This document shows positions 34,699 through 43,139 of a stretch of DNA of 64,000 bases, one piece after another. Position 1 is the first letter of the stretch. Each line of letters opens with the position of its first letter. A model generated the notes under the pieces. The model saw nothing but the letters and a program-made list of their open reading frames with translations. It was not told the DNA's origin and searched no databases. Source of the stretch: Nocardia speluncae NBRC 108251 (GTDB lineage Bacteria > Actinomycetota > Actinomycetes > Mycobacteriales > Mycobacteriaceae). A program made the position numbers and the translations under genes. Location: positions 310,001-374,000 of the forward strand of contig NZ_BDBZ01000007.1 of assembly GCF_001613245.1 (NCBI RefSeq). The letters run 5' to 3'.

Positions 34699-35898
34699 CT
34701 ATCGGTATTTGCTCAGCTCGTGCCGAGCTACGCTGCGGATGTGGACCTCGTCCGGTCCGTCGGCTATTCCCAGGATTCGCGCGCTGGCCCACATCCGGGC
34801 GAGGGGGAAGTCTTCGGTGACTCCGCCGCCGCCATGACACTGAATCGCCCGGTTCAACACCGATCGTGCCACGCGCGGACCGATCACCTTCACCGCGGCG
34901 ATCTCGATCTGCGCGCCCTTGGCGCCCAGCCGATCGATCAGCCACGCGGTCTTGAGAACCAGAAGCCGCGCCTGTTCGATCTCCATACGGGACTCGGCAA
35001 TCCACGTGCGCACCACGCCCTGATCGGCGATCGGCCCACCGAAGGCGTGGCGGGACATCACCCTTCGTGACATCAACTCCAGTCCACGCTCGGCCATACC
35101 GATGCAGCGCATCGCGTGATGGATGCGGCCCGGACCGAGGCGGGCCTGCGCGATCGCGAATCCCTCGCCCGCACCGGACAGCATATTGGTGACCGGCACA
35201 CGGACGTCGGTGAACGTGATCTCGCAGTGCCCCTGCTGGTCGTAGTAGCCGAAGATCGGCAGCGAGCGGACGATCTCGACGCCGGGCGTCTCGACCGGGA
35301 CGAGGATCATCGACTGCCGGCGGTGCACCGGTGCGTCCGGATCCGTCTTGCCCATCACCACGAGGATCTTGCAGCGTGGATCACCGGCGCCGGTGGTCCA
35401 CCACTTGCGTCCGTTGATCACATATTCGTCTCCGTCCCGGACGATCGAGGTGGAGATGTTGCGGGCATCCGACGACGCCACGTCCGGTTCGGTCATCGAG
35501 AATCCCGAGCGGATCCGGCCGTCGAGCAACGGTTCGAGCCACCGCTGCTTCTGGTCGGGCGTGCCGAACATATGGAGGATCTCCATATTGCCGGTGGAGG
35601 GCGCCGAACAGTTCAGTGCCTCCGGCGCGATGTAGGGCGAGCGGCCCGTCACCTCGGCGATATGCGCATAGTCGAGGTGGGTCAGGCCCGAGAGGGCGGG
35701 CAGGAATAGGTTCCACATACCCTGACGGCGGGCCTCGGCCACGAGATCCTCGACCACCGGCGGCAACTCGTGGCTGCGTGGGCCGGCCGCCTCGCGCTGC
35801 TCGGCGTACACCGCCTCGGCGGGGTAGACGTATTCGTCCATGAATGCTTCGAGGCGATCGATGATGTCCCGGGCTTCCGGGCTCGGTGAAAGATCCAT
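34699..35898 (-). CDS. Acyl-CoA dehydrogenase (ACAD10/11-type)
   Basis: A 399-residue flavoprotein of the acyl-CoA dehydrogenase family. FSMTEPDVASSDARNI, GRKWWTTGAGDPRCKI, GFAIAQARLGPGRIHHAMRC and CHGGGGVTEDFPLARMWASA are diagnostic and resemble the dehydrogenase domain of ACAD10/11. In those proteins an APH-type kinase domain phosphorylates a 4-hydroxyacyl-CoA and this fold then eliminates phosphate. A separate kinase of that type is encoded at 32050-33096, so this looks like a two-protein version. The ATG at 35898 follows GAGGAG; the frame is open far upstream. It lies 35 bp after the quinone-oxidoreductase-like gene. Confidence 0.87.
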   Translation of the reverse strand: MDLSPSPEARDIIDRLEAFMDEYVYPAEAVYAEQREAAGPRSHELPPVVEDLVAEARRQGMWNLFLPALSGLTHLDYAHIAEVTGRSPYIAPEALNCSAPSTGNMEILHMFGTPDQKQRWLEPLLDGRIRSGFSMTEPDVASSDARNISTSIVRDGDEYVINGRKWWTTGAGDPRCKILVVMGKTDPDAPVHRRQSMILVPVETPGVEIVRSLPIFGYYDQQGHCEITFTDVRVPVTNMLSGAGEGFAIAQARLGPGRIHHAMRCIGMAERGLELMSRRVMSRHAFGGPIADQGVVRTWIAESRMEIEQARLLVLKTAWLIDRLGAKGAQIEIAAVKVIGPRVARSVLNRAIQCHGGGGVTEDFPLARMWASARILGIADGPDEVHIRSVARHELSKYR

Positions 35899-35933
35899 GT
35901 GCTGCTCCTCGTGATCTGGTGGGACTTCGCGGC

Positions 35934-36908
35934 TCACCGGCTCGTCAGGACGACCTTGCCGCGGGCACGCCGGCCCACCACGACATCCAGCGCCGTGGCC
36001 GCTTCGCTCAGCGGGTAGGTCGCGCCGACGTGCGGGCGTAGTCGACCCTGGTCGTACCAGTCGAAAAGGCGCCGCATGTTCTCCGCGTTGCGATCCGGGT
36101 TGCGTTTGGCCCACGCGCCCCACAGCACGCCGTGCAGGGCGCCGCTGCTCACGAGCAGTCGGTTCATTCCCACTTTCGGGATGTCGCCCGATGCGTACCC
36201 GACGGTGAGATATTGCCCGCCCCACGCCAATGCCCGGATGGCGGTCTGCGCGTGTTCACCGCCGACCGGGTCGTACACCACGTCGACACCGCCCGGGGCC
36301 AGCGCCGCGAGCCGGCTCTTCAGATCGTCGGCCGTGTAGTCGATCAGCTCATCGGCGCCGTGATCTCGGCACACCTCGAGCTTGCCCGGACTCGATGCTG
36401 CCGCGATCACCCTCGCGCCCAGTGCCTTTCCGATCTCGACGGCAGTGAGTCCGACTCCGCCCGACGCGCCGAGTACGAGCAGGGTCGACCCCGGAGCAAG
36501 GTCCGCCTTGTCGACCAGGCCGTGGTAGGACGTTCCATAGGTGACCACGAAGCCGGCGGCGTCGACATAAGACATGGAGTCCGGGATCGGGAACACCATC
36601 GTCGCGGGCACCGCCACCCGCTCTGCATAGCCGCCCATGCCGCAGAATACGAGCACCCGCGAACCGATATCGATTCCGATGAGGTTCGCACCGCCCGCCC
36701 GGACCACTCCGGCCGCCTCCGACCCCGGAACGAACGGCAGCGCCGGTTTCGTCTGGTAGTTGCCGGATACGATCAGGCCGTCGGGAAAGTTGACGCCCGC
36801 GGCGTGGACTTCGACGAGAATCTCGTCGGGTCCCGGCACCGGATCGTCGATATCGCTGTAGCGCAACACATCCGGAGCGCCGAGGGTCGTGCACAGCTGG
36901 GCCTTCAC
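35934..36908 (-). CDS. NADPH:quinone oxidoreductase-like (MDR superfamily) protein
   Basis: A 324-residue medium-chain reductase without the structural zinc site. VEVHAAGVNFPDGLIVSGNY is the catalytic-domain signature, VLGASGGVGLTAVEIGKALG binds NADPH, and GGEHAQTAIRALAWGGQYL follows. Relatives reduce quinones, enones or enoyl-CoA. The start is a GTG at 36908 which overlaps the stop of the preceding hydratase gene (GTGA). The frame is open to 37064 but only antisense-like sequence lies there. It could reduce a double bond made by the hydratase/dehydrogenase steps. Confidence 0.87.
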   Translation of the reverse strand: MKAQLCTTLGAPDVLRYSDIDDPVPGPDEILVEVHAAGVNFPDGLIVSGNYQTKPALPFVPGSEAAGVVRAGGANLIGIDIGSRVLVFCGMGGYAERVAVPATMVFPIPDSMSYVDAAGFVVTYGTSYHGLVDKADLAPGSTLLVLGASGGVGLTAVEIGKALGARVIAAASSPGKLEVCRDHGADELIDYTADDLKSRLAALAPGGVDVVYDPVGGEHAQTAIRALAWGGQYLTVGYASGDIPKVGMNRLLVSSGALHGVLWGAWAKRNPDRNAENMRRLFDWYDQGRLRPHVGATYPLSEAATALDVVVGRRARGKVVLTSR

Positions 36909-37312
36909 ACCGTGTTCCCATCCGTCACGAACGTGGCCCACGCCTTGACGGCCAGGCCACCGGTCTGCCGGGCGCAATCGAGTTCGAGGTCGACTCTGCC
37001 GGCACCGTCCTGCTCGTACTCCCGCAGGATCTGCGCTGTGCAGGTGAGCACATCGCCGGGCCACACCTGTTCGAGGAACCGTGCCCGGAAGGAGCGCACA
37101 TTCTCGGCGCCGAGCCAGCCGGTGGCGTAGGTGGCGAGTAGTCCGGCCTGGAACATCCCCACCGAGAACGGCGTCGGATATCCGGCGGCCTCCGCGAATA
37201 CCTGGTCGTGGTGGATGGGATTCATATCGCCCGAGGCGCCCTGGTACCGGACGAAATCCGTCCGGGTCACCGGACCGACGGTCCAGGGTGCGGGGACTGC
37301 CGGCGTGCTCAT
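36905..37312 (-). CDS. MaoC-like (R)-hydratase domain protein, subunit 2
   Basis: A 135-residue hot-dog-fold protein with the hydratase motif YQGASGDMNPIHHD, giving the catalytic Asp and His, and PFSVGMFQAGLLA. It lacks an N-terminal decorated domain and should pair with the product of the overlapping upstream gene, the usual heterodimer of HadAB/ChsH type. It adds water to an enoyl-CoA. ATG overlaps the upstream stop and its own stop overlaps the downstream GTG. Confidence 0.88.
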   Translation of the reverse strand: MSTPAVPAPWTVGPVTRTDFVRYQGASGDMNPIHHDQVFAEAAGYPTPFSVGMFQAGLLATYATGWLGAENVRSFRARFLEQVWPGDVLTCTAQILREYEQDGAGRVDLELDCARQTGGLAVKAWATFVTDGNTV

Positions 37313-37758
37313 GATGCCTCCGTTGCGGGACGTGCGGTTTCGACGCCGGTCAAGGTGGCACGGGCCACCAGGGTGCCCGATTCGTCGACGAAATCGGTGA
37401 CCATGACCGCGAACGTCATCTCGCCGCCGCGCCGGCCTTGTTTGGTATAGATATCGGAGATCCGGGACGTACAACGCAGCCGCGTCCCGGCCCTCGGCGG
37501 CGGACCGAAGAATTCGTACTGCTGTTCGGCGTGCAGTCCACGCTTGCCGTCCAGCTCCACTGCCGTCCAAGGGTTTCCGTCTTCCGGCTGCCAGAACAGC
37601 GTCGTGGTGAGAAACGTCGGCGGGGATACCGGATCCTCACGGTCGAGATAGTCGGGATCGGTCGAGCAGGTGGCGACCGCGAACTCGCGGATCTTGCCCC
37701 GCTCCACGTCGAGGTCGAAGGGCACGCCTTCGGTGCCGACGGCATCTGTATTGGCCAT
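37309..37758 (-). CDS. MaoC-like N-terminal-type dehydratase, subunit 1
   Basis: A 149-residue hot-dog-fold protein of the MaoC_dehydrat_N type: IREFAVATCSTDPDYLD, PPTFLTTTLFWQPE, HAEQQYEFFGPPPRAGTRLR and GGEMTFAVMVTDFVDESG. It has no D-x4-H pair, so it is the non-catalytic, substrate-positioning half of the heterodimeric enoyl-CoA hydratase formed with the overlapping gene downstream. The ATG at 37758 follows GAGGAGAG. It lies 37 bp after the SDR gene. Confidence 0.85.
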   Translation of the reverse strand: MANTDAVGTEGVPFDLDVERGKIREFAVATCSTDPDYLDREDPVSPPTFLTTTLFWQPEDGNPWTAVELDGKRGLHAEQQYEFFGPPPRAGTRLRCTSRISDIYTKQGRRGGEMTFAVMVTDFVDESGTLVARATLTGVETARPATEAS

Positions 37759-37795
37759 TTCTCTCCTCGGGGGGGTACGGCTGCGCGAATACGGA

Positions 37796-38581
37796 TCAGG
37801 CGTGCTGGCTGCTGACCGATACGACCTCACCGGTCATGTACGACGAATACTCACTGGCCAGGAACACCATGACGTTGGCGATCTCCCACGGCTGCGCCGC
37901 GCGGCCGAAAGCTTCACGGGCGCTGAGCTGTCCGAGTAGTTCGTCACTGGTCACCTTGGCGAGATGGGCGTGCATCGCGATGCTGGGCGATACCGCGTTG
38001 ACGCGGATGCCGTGTTCGGCCACGTCCAGTGCCGAGCATCGTGTCAGTGCCATCACTCCGGCCTTCGCGGCGGCATAGTGGGCCTGCCCGGCCTGCGCCC
38101 GCCACCCGACCACCGATGCGTTGTTGATGATGACGCCGCTGCGGCGCGGAACCATATGCCGCAGCACCGATCTGGTGGCGCGGAACGTACTGGTGAGGGT
38201 GACATCCAGGACCGAGCTCCACTCGCCGTCGGTCATCTCCAGCACGCTTGCCGTGCCACCGAGACCGGCGTTGTTGACCAGCACGTCGATGGCACCGTAT
38301 TCGGCTACCGTGCTGTCCATCAGGGTGTCGATCTGCTGCTGGTCGGTGACGTCGCAGACGACAGCGAGCGGACGGGTTCCGAACTCGGCTTCGAGCCGAT
38401 CCGCGGCCTCCGCGAGGCGGCGCTCGTGCCGGTCGCTGATCGTCAGCCGGGCACCTTCGGCGGCGAACCGCTGTGCTGCCGCGAATCCGATCCCGGTTCC
38501 CGCCGCGGCCGTGACGACTACGGATCGACCGTCGACCAGACCGTGCGCGGGTCCAGGGGGCGAGGTGGCCGGCTCAGGCAA
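37796..38581 (-). CDS. SDR similar to IpdF of steroid ring C/D degradation
   Basis: A 261-residue SDR whose cofactor segment VVVTAAAGTGIGFAAAQRFA and following ISDRHERRLAEA resemble IpdF (Rv3559c type), a beta-hydroxyacyl-CoA dehydrogenase of steroid ring degradation. YAAAKAG carries the catalytic Tyr/Lys. Because ipdA, ipdB and ipdC homologues are in the same operon, a role in an equivalent ring-opening pathway is likely. The start is a TTG at 38581 that overlaps the end of the previous SDR gene by 8 bases, with GGAG about 10 bases upstream. The comparison with IpdF is from memory of the family. Confidence 0.8.
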   Translation of the reverse strand: MPEPATSPPGPAHGLVDGRSVVVTAAAGTGIGFAAAQRFAAEGARLTISDRHERRLAEAADRLEAEFGTRPLAVVCDVTDQQQIDTLMDSTVAEYGAIDVLVNNAGLGGTASVLEMTDGEWSSVLDVTLTSTFRATRSVLRHMVPRRSGVIINNASVVGWRAQAGQAHYAAAKAGVMALTRCSALDVAEHGIRVNAVSPSIAMHAHLAKVTSDELLGQLSAREAFGRAAQPWEIANVMVFLASEYSSYMTGEVVSVSSQHA

Positions 38582-39449
38582 GGCTACTCATCTCCTGCAC
38601 CAGTTCATCGACGGTCCAGCGGGCGCCCTTGTCGATGACCTTCCCGTACTGCCAGCCCAGGAACTGGCGGATCTCGCCACCCTTGGCATAGAAGACGGAG
38701 CCGTTGGCGGTGCACTGCTCGGTGAGCAGATAGGCGACGACGGGGGAGACGTTGCCGGGGTGGTAGACGTCGAACGCGTCCGGGTCGGCAGGTTTCGCGA
38801 CCATATCCTTGATACCCGCTACGTTCTCGGTCATGCGGGTGCGAGCAACGGGGGTGATGGCATTGACCCGAATCCCGTAGCGCTCGAGTTCCTGTGCCAG
38901 GATCACCGTCAACGACGCAATTCCGGCCTTGGCGGCGCCGTAGTTGCTCTGGCCCACCGCGCCGAGCAGGCCCGATGTGCTGGAGACGTTCACGATCGAC
39001 GCCTCGACTTCGTCACCGGCTTTGGAGCGGTCGCGCCAATAGGCCCCGAATACGCGACACGGCGCGAACGTTGCGCGGAGCTGGCCTCGGATGACATCGT
39101 CCCACTCGTCCTCGCTCATATTGACGAACATGCGGTCCCGCAGGATGCCGGCGTTGTTCACCAATCCGTGCACGGCGCCGAATTTCTCGACCGCCGCGTC
39201 GAGCAGTTCCTCCGCGCCCGCGACGGTGGTCACGTCGGCGCTGCGGGCGATGGCGGTTCCGCCCGCAGCGGTGATCTCGTCGGCTACCTCGGCGGCCCGC
39301 GACGGGTCCGATCCCTTGCCGTCGGGGCCGGTGCCGGAGTCGTTGACGACGACCTTGGCTCCCTCTGCGGCGGCAAGCAGGGCGTGCTCACGGCCGATGC
39401 CGCGACCCGAGCCGGTCACCACGATCACGCGATCCTTCAATTGGTTCAT
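38574..39449 (-). CDS. SDR similar to the hydroxyacyl-CoA dehydrogenase domain of multifunctional enzyme 2
   Basis: A 291-residue SDR with the large loop after the second strand (VVVNDSGTGPDGKGSD) and the C-terminal KGGEIRQFLGWQYGKVIDKG that mark the 17-beta-HSD4/MFE-2-like group, including mycobacterial genes beside the ipd operon. TGSGRGIG and YGAAKAG are the cofactor and catalytic motifs. It would oxidise a (3R)-hydroxyacyl-CoA made by the hydratase pair. It lies 44 bp downstream of the ipdC homologue. Confidence 0.85.
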   Translation of the reverse strand: MNQLKDRVIVVTGSGRGIGREHALLAAAEGAKVVVNDSGTGPDGKGSDPSRAAEVADEITAAGGTAIARSADVTTVAGAEELLDAAVEKFGAVHGLVNNAGILRDRMFVNMSEDEWDDVIRGQLRATFAPCRVFGAYWRDRSKAGDEVEASIVNVSSTSGLLGAVGQSNYGAAKAGIASLTVILAQELERYGIRVNAITPVARTRMTENVAGIKDMVAKPADPDAFDVYHPGNVSPVVAYLLTEQCTANGSVFYAKGGEIRQFLGWQYGKVIDKGARWTVDELVQEMSSLA

Positions 39450-39493
39450 GGTTCGTCTCCTCGTGCGAAGTGGAATTGCGCGGTGTACTGGCC

Positions 39494-40567
39494 TTACTCG
39501 GCAGTGCCGAGTCGGGTGAGTACCTTCTCTGCCTCACGCATGATGCGGTCGATCAGCTCCGCGCAGCTGGGGATGTCCTCGATCAGCCCGACCACCTGAC
39601 CGGTGGCCATCACGCCGATATCTGCGTTGCCGTCGAGCAGGGCAGAGCGGTACAGCATCGGCGCGTTGGCGGCCATCACGACCTGACGCCAGCCGAGCTC
39701 GTGGCTCTTCTTCATTTCCAGGCCCTCGCGGATCATTTCTCTCCAGGGAGTGCCGGAGAGACGCTGGAACGCCACAGCATTGCGTACAGCGCGCATCATC
39801 CGCTGTGGGCCGCGAGTGGATTCGAGCCGGTCGATGGTGCCGGCGCGGAGTACCCGCTGCGGAACACCGTCGATCTCCAGGGTGACGACGGTGTCGTTTA
39901 CCGACTTCGACAGGTACACGTCCTTGACTGCCTGTGCGACGGGCGAATCGCTGGTCAGCATGAACCGCGTGCCCATGGCGATACCCTCGGCACCGTAGGC
40001 GAGCGCCGAGACCAGTCCGCGGCCGTCGAAGTAGCCGCCGGCCGCGATAACCGGGATGTCGACGGCGTCGACGACCTGCGGCAGCAGCAGGCTCGTGGGG
40101 ACGGCGCCGGTGTGGCCGCCCCCCTCACCGCCCTGCACTACGACAGCGTCGACACCCCATTCGGCCACCTTCTCCGCGTGCCGGCGCGCACCGATCGACG
40201 GCACCACGACCAGTCCCGCGTCTTTGAGCTTGGTGATCAGATCCCGTTTGGGCGCCAGCGCGAACGAGGCCACCTTCACGCCGGAGCGGATCAGCAGGTC
40301 GAGGCGTTGGCCGATATCTTCCTGGTTGGCCCGTAGGTTCACCCCGAACGGCGCGTCCGTCCGGTCCTTGACGTAGTTGATCGCCTGCTCGAGGTCGTCG
40401 TAGCCGAGCATGCCACCGGCGATGATGCCCAGACCTCCGGCCTCGGCGGTCGCCGCCGTCAGCTTCGCATCGGAAACGTAACCCATACCCGTCTGTACGA
40501 TCGGGTACCGCACCCCGAACAGCTCGCAGAGTCGGGTCCGCAGGACCGGGTGGTCCGCGGGGGTCAT
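39494..40567 (-). CDS. ipdC: IpdC-like flavin enzyme (nitronate monooxygenase family)
   Basis: A 357-residue FMN protein of the nitronate monooxygenase/2-nitropropane dioxygenase fold. VRYPIVQTGMGYVSDAKL, VVVQGGEGGGHTG and IAAGGYFDGRGL are the FMN-barrel motifs. The C-terminal SHELGWRQVVMAANAPMLY and LDGNADIGVMATGQV match the IpdC (Rv3553) type, a flavin-dependent hydroxyacyl-CoA oxidoreductase of steroid ring C/D breakdown. Its ATG overlaps the ipdB stop. The adjacent ipdAB support the name, although it may be a paralogue with another substrate. Confidence 0.8.
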   Translation of the reverse strand: MTPADHPVLRTRLCELFGVRYPIVQTGMGYVSDAKLTAATAEAGGLGIIAGGMLGYDDLEQAINYVKDRTDAPFGVNLRANQEDIGQRLDLLIRSGVKVASFALAPKRDLITKLKDAGLVVVPSIGARRHAEKVAEWGVDAVVVQGGEGGGHTGAVPTSLLLPQVVDAVDIPVIAAGGYFDGRGLVSALAYGAEGIAMGTRFMLTSDSPVAQAVKDVYLSKSVNDTVVTLEIDGVPQRVLRAGTIDRLESTRGPQRMMRAVRNAVAFQRLSGTPWREMIREGLEMKKSHELGWRQVVMAANAPMLYRSALLDGNADIGVMATGQVVGLIEDIPSCAELIDRIMREAEKVLTRLGTAE

Positions 40568-41322
40568 GCCTGAACCTCTTTGTCCCGCAGGTTATGCGGG
40601 TCGATCACGGTACGGATGAGCTCGAGCTCCGCCGGTGTGGGCACACGCGTCTGCGGAACCTCGGACGGGATCACCAGCTCGAACCCGGTGGCCGTGACGA
40701 CGTCGTCGACGGTGACCCCGGGATGGACCGATACCAGTCGTAGTCGGCCGGTATCGGTCGTGAAGTCGAGCACCGCGAGATCGGTGACGACCTTGCGCAG
40801 TTCGTGGTATCGAGTGGCCGACGGGCCCGCCTTGCGGGCGTTGTCGTAGCCGACGCCGGAGACCATGTCGACCTTCGGGACGAACACCCGCGTGCTGTGC
40901 TTGGGCACCCAATAGCTCGTGGGGTGGTACACGGTGTTGCCCGGTGCGCCGCGGACACCCAGCAGCTGCACCTTCGGCCGGGCATGGTCCCCGATCGCCG
41001 AGATATTGCAGTTGCCGTGGGTGTCGAGCTGTGTCGGGATCATCATGATGTGGCGTTTGCCGTTCCAGACCAGGTCGAAGATCTGGTTGAACGGCAGCCA
41101 TGCCTCGGCATCGCCGCTTGTGGGGCCGCCCAGCGCCCACGTACCCCGGACCGCGGTGGCCTCGCCGTCCGAGACGACCAGGTCCGGCGAGAACGTGTGC
41201 CGGGCCAGGCGCACGCCGACGGCCGGGATCGTGCCGAAGGCACTGGCGATGACCTCGCCGCTGTCGCGGTACGCTTCCGCGCACGCGACGGCGCAGACCT
41301 CTGCCCTGGTAACGGTACTCAC
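40564..41322 (-). CDS. ipdB: IpdB-like CoA-transferase-fold ring hydrolase, beta subunit
   Basis: A 252-residue beta subunit of the class I CoA-transferase fold. It includes ASAFGTIPAVGVRLARHTF, FNQIFDLVWNGKRHIMMIPT and a C-terminal RTVIDPHNLRDKEVQ. In IpdAB this fold does not transfer CoA but hydrolyses the last carbocyclic ring of the steroid nucleus. The start is the GTG at 41322, which overlaps the ipdA stop; the frame is open to 42246 only as antisense to ipdA. The two subunits are thus translated together. Confidence 0.85.
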   Translation of the reverse strand: MSTVTRAEVCAVACAEAYRDSGEVIASAFGTIPAVGVRLARHTFSPDLVVSDGEATAVRGTWALGGPTSGDAEAWLPFNQIFDLVWNGKRHIMMIPTQLDTHGNCNISAIGDHARPKVQLLGVRGAPGNTVYHPTSYWVPKHSTRVFVPKVDMVSGVGYDNARKAGPSATRYHELRKVVTDLAVLDFTTDTGRLRLVSVHPGVTVDDVVTATGFELVIPSEVPQTRVPTPAELELIRTVIDPHNLRDKEVQA

Positions 41323-42182
41323 GCAAGCACTCCTTCGCGCTCGGTCAGTGCTGCACGCTGGTAATCGGCTTCGGAACCGGACAGATAGCGATCGACGAAC
41401 TGTTTCCATTGCCGCGGATCCTTTGCGGCCGCTACGTATTCGCGCTGGAAGGCCTCGTCCCGGTCGTAGTCGGGAACGCAGGAGGTGAAGTGCGCCCCGC
41501 GTGGCGCCCCGACCACACCGCTGACGAGCAGACGCGGGATACGCACAGTGGTCACGGGTGCCCGTGCCGTCAGTTCGGCCGTGGGGACGATCCGTTCGCA
41601 GGAGACGAATGCCTGTTCGGCTGCCATGCAGAAGAGATCGTCGAAATAGAGGTCCGGCCCGAGGTACTGGGCATTGCCTTGCGCATCCGCGCGATTCATA
41701 TGCACCAGCGCGGCGTCCAGGTGGATCGCCGGCATGGCAACCAGAGTTTCCGCACCGTACGGATCGGTGACCGTGCGAAGTCCGGGGTTGACCGTCATGA
41801 CGTCCGAGCCGAGACCGGCCCGGGTCGGCAGGTACGGCAGGCGGATACCGGCCGCGTACAGTCCCCACTGGAGCATGCCCTCGTCGTATTCTTCGACCTC
41901 GATGTTTCCGGATTGCCGTGCTGCCCGGAAATGCGGGTCGAGGGGGATCGAGTCCAGCGAGACGAACCCGAAGACCACCTTTTTCACCTTGCCCGCCGCG
42001 CACAGCAGGCCCACGTCGGGCCCGCCGTACGAGACGACGGTCAGGTCCTTCAGATCCGATTTCAGGATCGCGCGGATCAGGGACATCGGTTTGCGGCGCG
42101 AGCCCCAGCCGCCGATACCGATCGTCATCCCGGATCCGAGCCGGCCGATAACGTCCGACTCCGACATGGTCTTGTCCGACAT
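41319..42182 (-). CDS. ipdA: IpdA-like CoA-transferase-fold ring hydrolase, alpha subunit
   Basis: A 287-residue alpha subunit with GMTIGIGGWGSRRKPMSLIR, VVSYGGPDVGLLCAAGKVKK and FGFVSLDSIP, all close to mycobacterial IpdA. E101 in YDEGML lies near the glutamate that is catalytic in IpdA (Glu105 in M. tuberculosis, from memory), so hydrolytic ring opening is plausible. The ATG at 42182 follows AAAGGAG. A TATCAAATATTTGCTA palindrome lies 59 bp upstream, so the operon starts here and runs to about 33333. IpdA of steroid degradation acts on a cyclic beta-diketone CoA ester; the substrate here may differ. Confidence 0.87.
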   Translation of the reverse strand: MSDKTMSESDVIGRLGSGMTIGIGGWGSRRKPMSLIRAILKSDLKDLTVVSYGGPDVGLLCAAGKVKKVVFGFVSLDSIPLDPHFRAARQSGNIEVEEYDEGMLQWGLYAAGIRLPYLPTRAGLGSDVMTVNPGLRTVTDPYGAETLVAMPAIHLDAALVHMNRADAQGNAQYLGPDLYFDDLFCMAAEQAFVSCERIVPTAELTARAPVTTVRIPRLLVSGVVGAPRGAHFTSCVPDYDRDEAFQREYVAAAKDPRQWKQFVDRYLSGSEADYQRAALTEREGVLA

Positions 42183-42240
42183 GTCGTTTCACTCCTTTCG
42201 TTGCATTGAGCCCCAGCGCCGCAGAATCACGGCCGGTGTG

Positions 42241-42256
42241 TATCAAATATTTGCTA
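42241..42256. promoter_or_regulatory. KstR2-like operator at the ipdA promoter
   Basis: TATCAAATATTTGCTA; on the minus strand TAGCAAATATTTGATA. It is a near-perfect palindrome related to the sites at 33133, 43140 and 43170. It sits 59 bp upstream of the ipdA start and 12 bp before the stop of the isomerase-like gene. Confidence 0.65.
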
Positions 42257-42267
42257 CATGCCGCCTG

Positions 42268-43086
42268 CTACGGCACGTGCGTACGCATCCATTCCCAGCC
42301 TCGTTCGAGTGCCCGCTCCGGGCCCTCGTCGTCGATTGCGGGACCGAGCAGTTCCAGGTCGATCACCCCGCGGTACCCGAGCTCACGCACTTCGCGGACC
42401 ATTCGTTCGAGTGGCATCTCGCCGTCGCCAGGTACCCAGCGGTTCGGCACCGATGTTGCCGACGTGCGATGGTCGCCGATCTGGACGATTCGAACGGCCT
42501 CCAGGTTGTCGGTGATGGTCTGCATCAGGCCGCGTTCCTGCCATGCCGAGTAGAGATCGACCATCAGCCCCACGCCCAGTCTGTGGGCGAGTTCGGCGAT
42601 GTCGGCGACGCTGTGGGTAAAGCTGATTCCGGAACGGATCGACATCGTGTTCTCCAGCGCCAGCGCGACACCTTTGTCCCGGGCGTGCGCGACCAGCGGT
42701 GCGAAACGGGTGACCGCGCGCTGCGCTGCGTCCTCCCAGGTCAGTGCGCCCGAACCGCCGGAAGTGAAGGACACCGCCGTGGCGCCGACCTCGACGGCGC
42801 CGTCGATTGCGCGGCGGAGCGTGGTGAGCGCCGCGTCCCATCCGGAGTCGTCGTCCTGACTTGCGCGGACGCCGCTCATGATGAATTCGGCAGACATTCC
42901 GCTCGCGGTGATCGCCGCGAGCGGAATGTCCCACCCCTGACTTTCCAGCGTGGCGGCCGGCACGCCGAACCGGTGTGCGCCGATTCGCCGCAGCATGGCC
43001 AGCGAATCGGCGATCGGCCAGCCGGCCGTGGGGGCGAGGCACACGCTCAGTGGGTTGCCGGCCCGATCGACATCTTGCTGATGCAC
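42268..43086 (-). CDS. Sugar phosphate isomerase/epimerase-like TIM-barrel protein
   Basis: A 272-residue xylose-isomerase-like barrel (AP endonuclease 2 family). VALALENTMSIRSGISFTHS, GLMVDLYSAWQERGL, VRIVQIGDHR and GYRGVIDLELLG provide the usual metal-binding Glu/Asp/His positions. Members isomerise or epimerise small hydroxyketones, or act as dehydratases. The start is the GTG at 43086 directly behind AGGAGG. The first ATG in frame (43122) has no such site. It is the gene nearest the two tandem operators and is divergent from the TetR gene. Confidence 0.8.
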   Translation of the reverse strand: MHQQDVDRAGNPLSVCLAPTAGWPIADSLAMLRRIGAHRFGVPAATLESQGWDIPLAAITASGMSAEFIMSGVRASQDDDSGWDAALTTLRRAIDGAVEVGATAVSFTSGGSGALTWEDAAQRAVTRFAPLVAHARDKGVALALENTMSIRSGISFTHSVADIAELAHRLGVGLMVDLYSAWQERGLMQTITDNLEAVRIVQIGDHRTSATSVPNRWVPGDGEMPLERMVREVRELGYRGVIDLELLGPAIDDEGPERALERGWEWMRTHVP

Positions 43087-43139
43087 GAATCCTCCTGGCG
43101 TATCGAGGTTGCCGGTATCCACACGGCGTCATGCGACCG

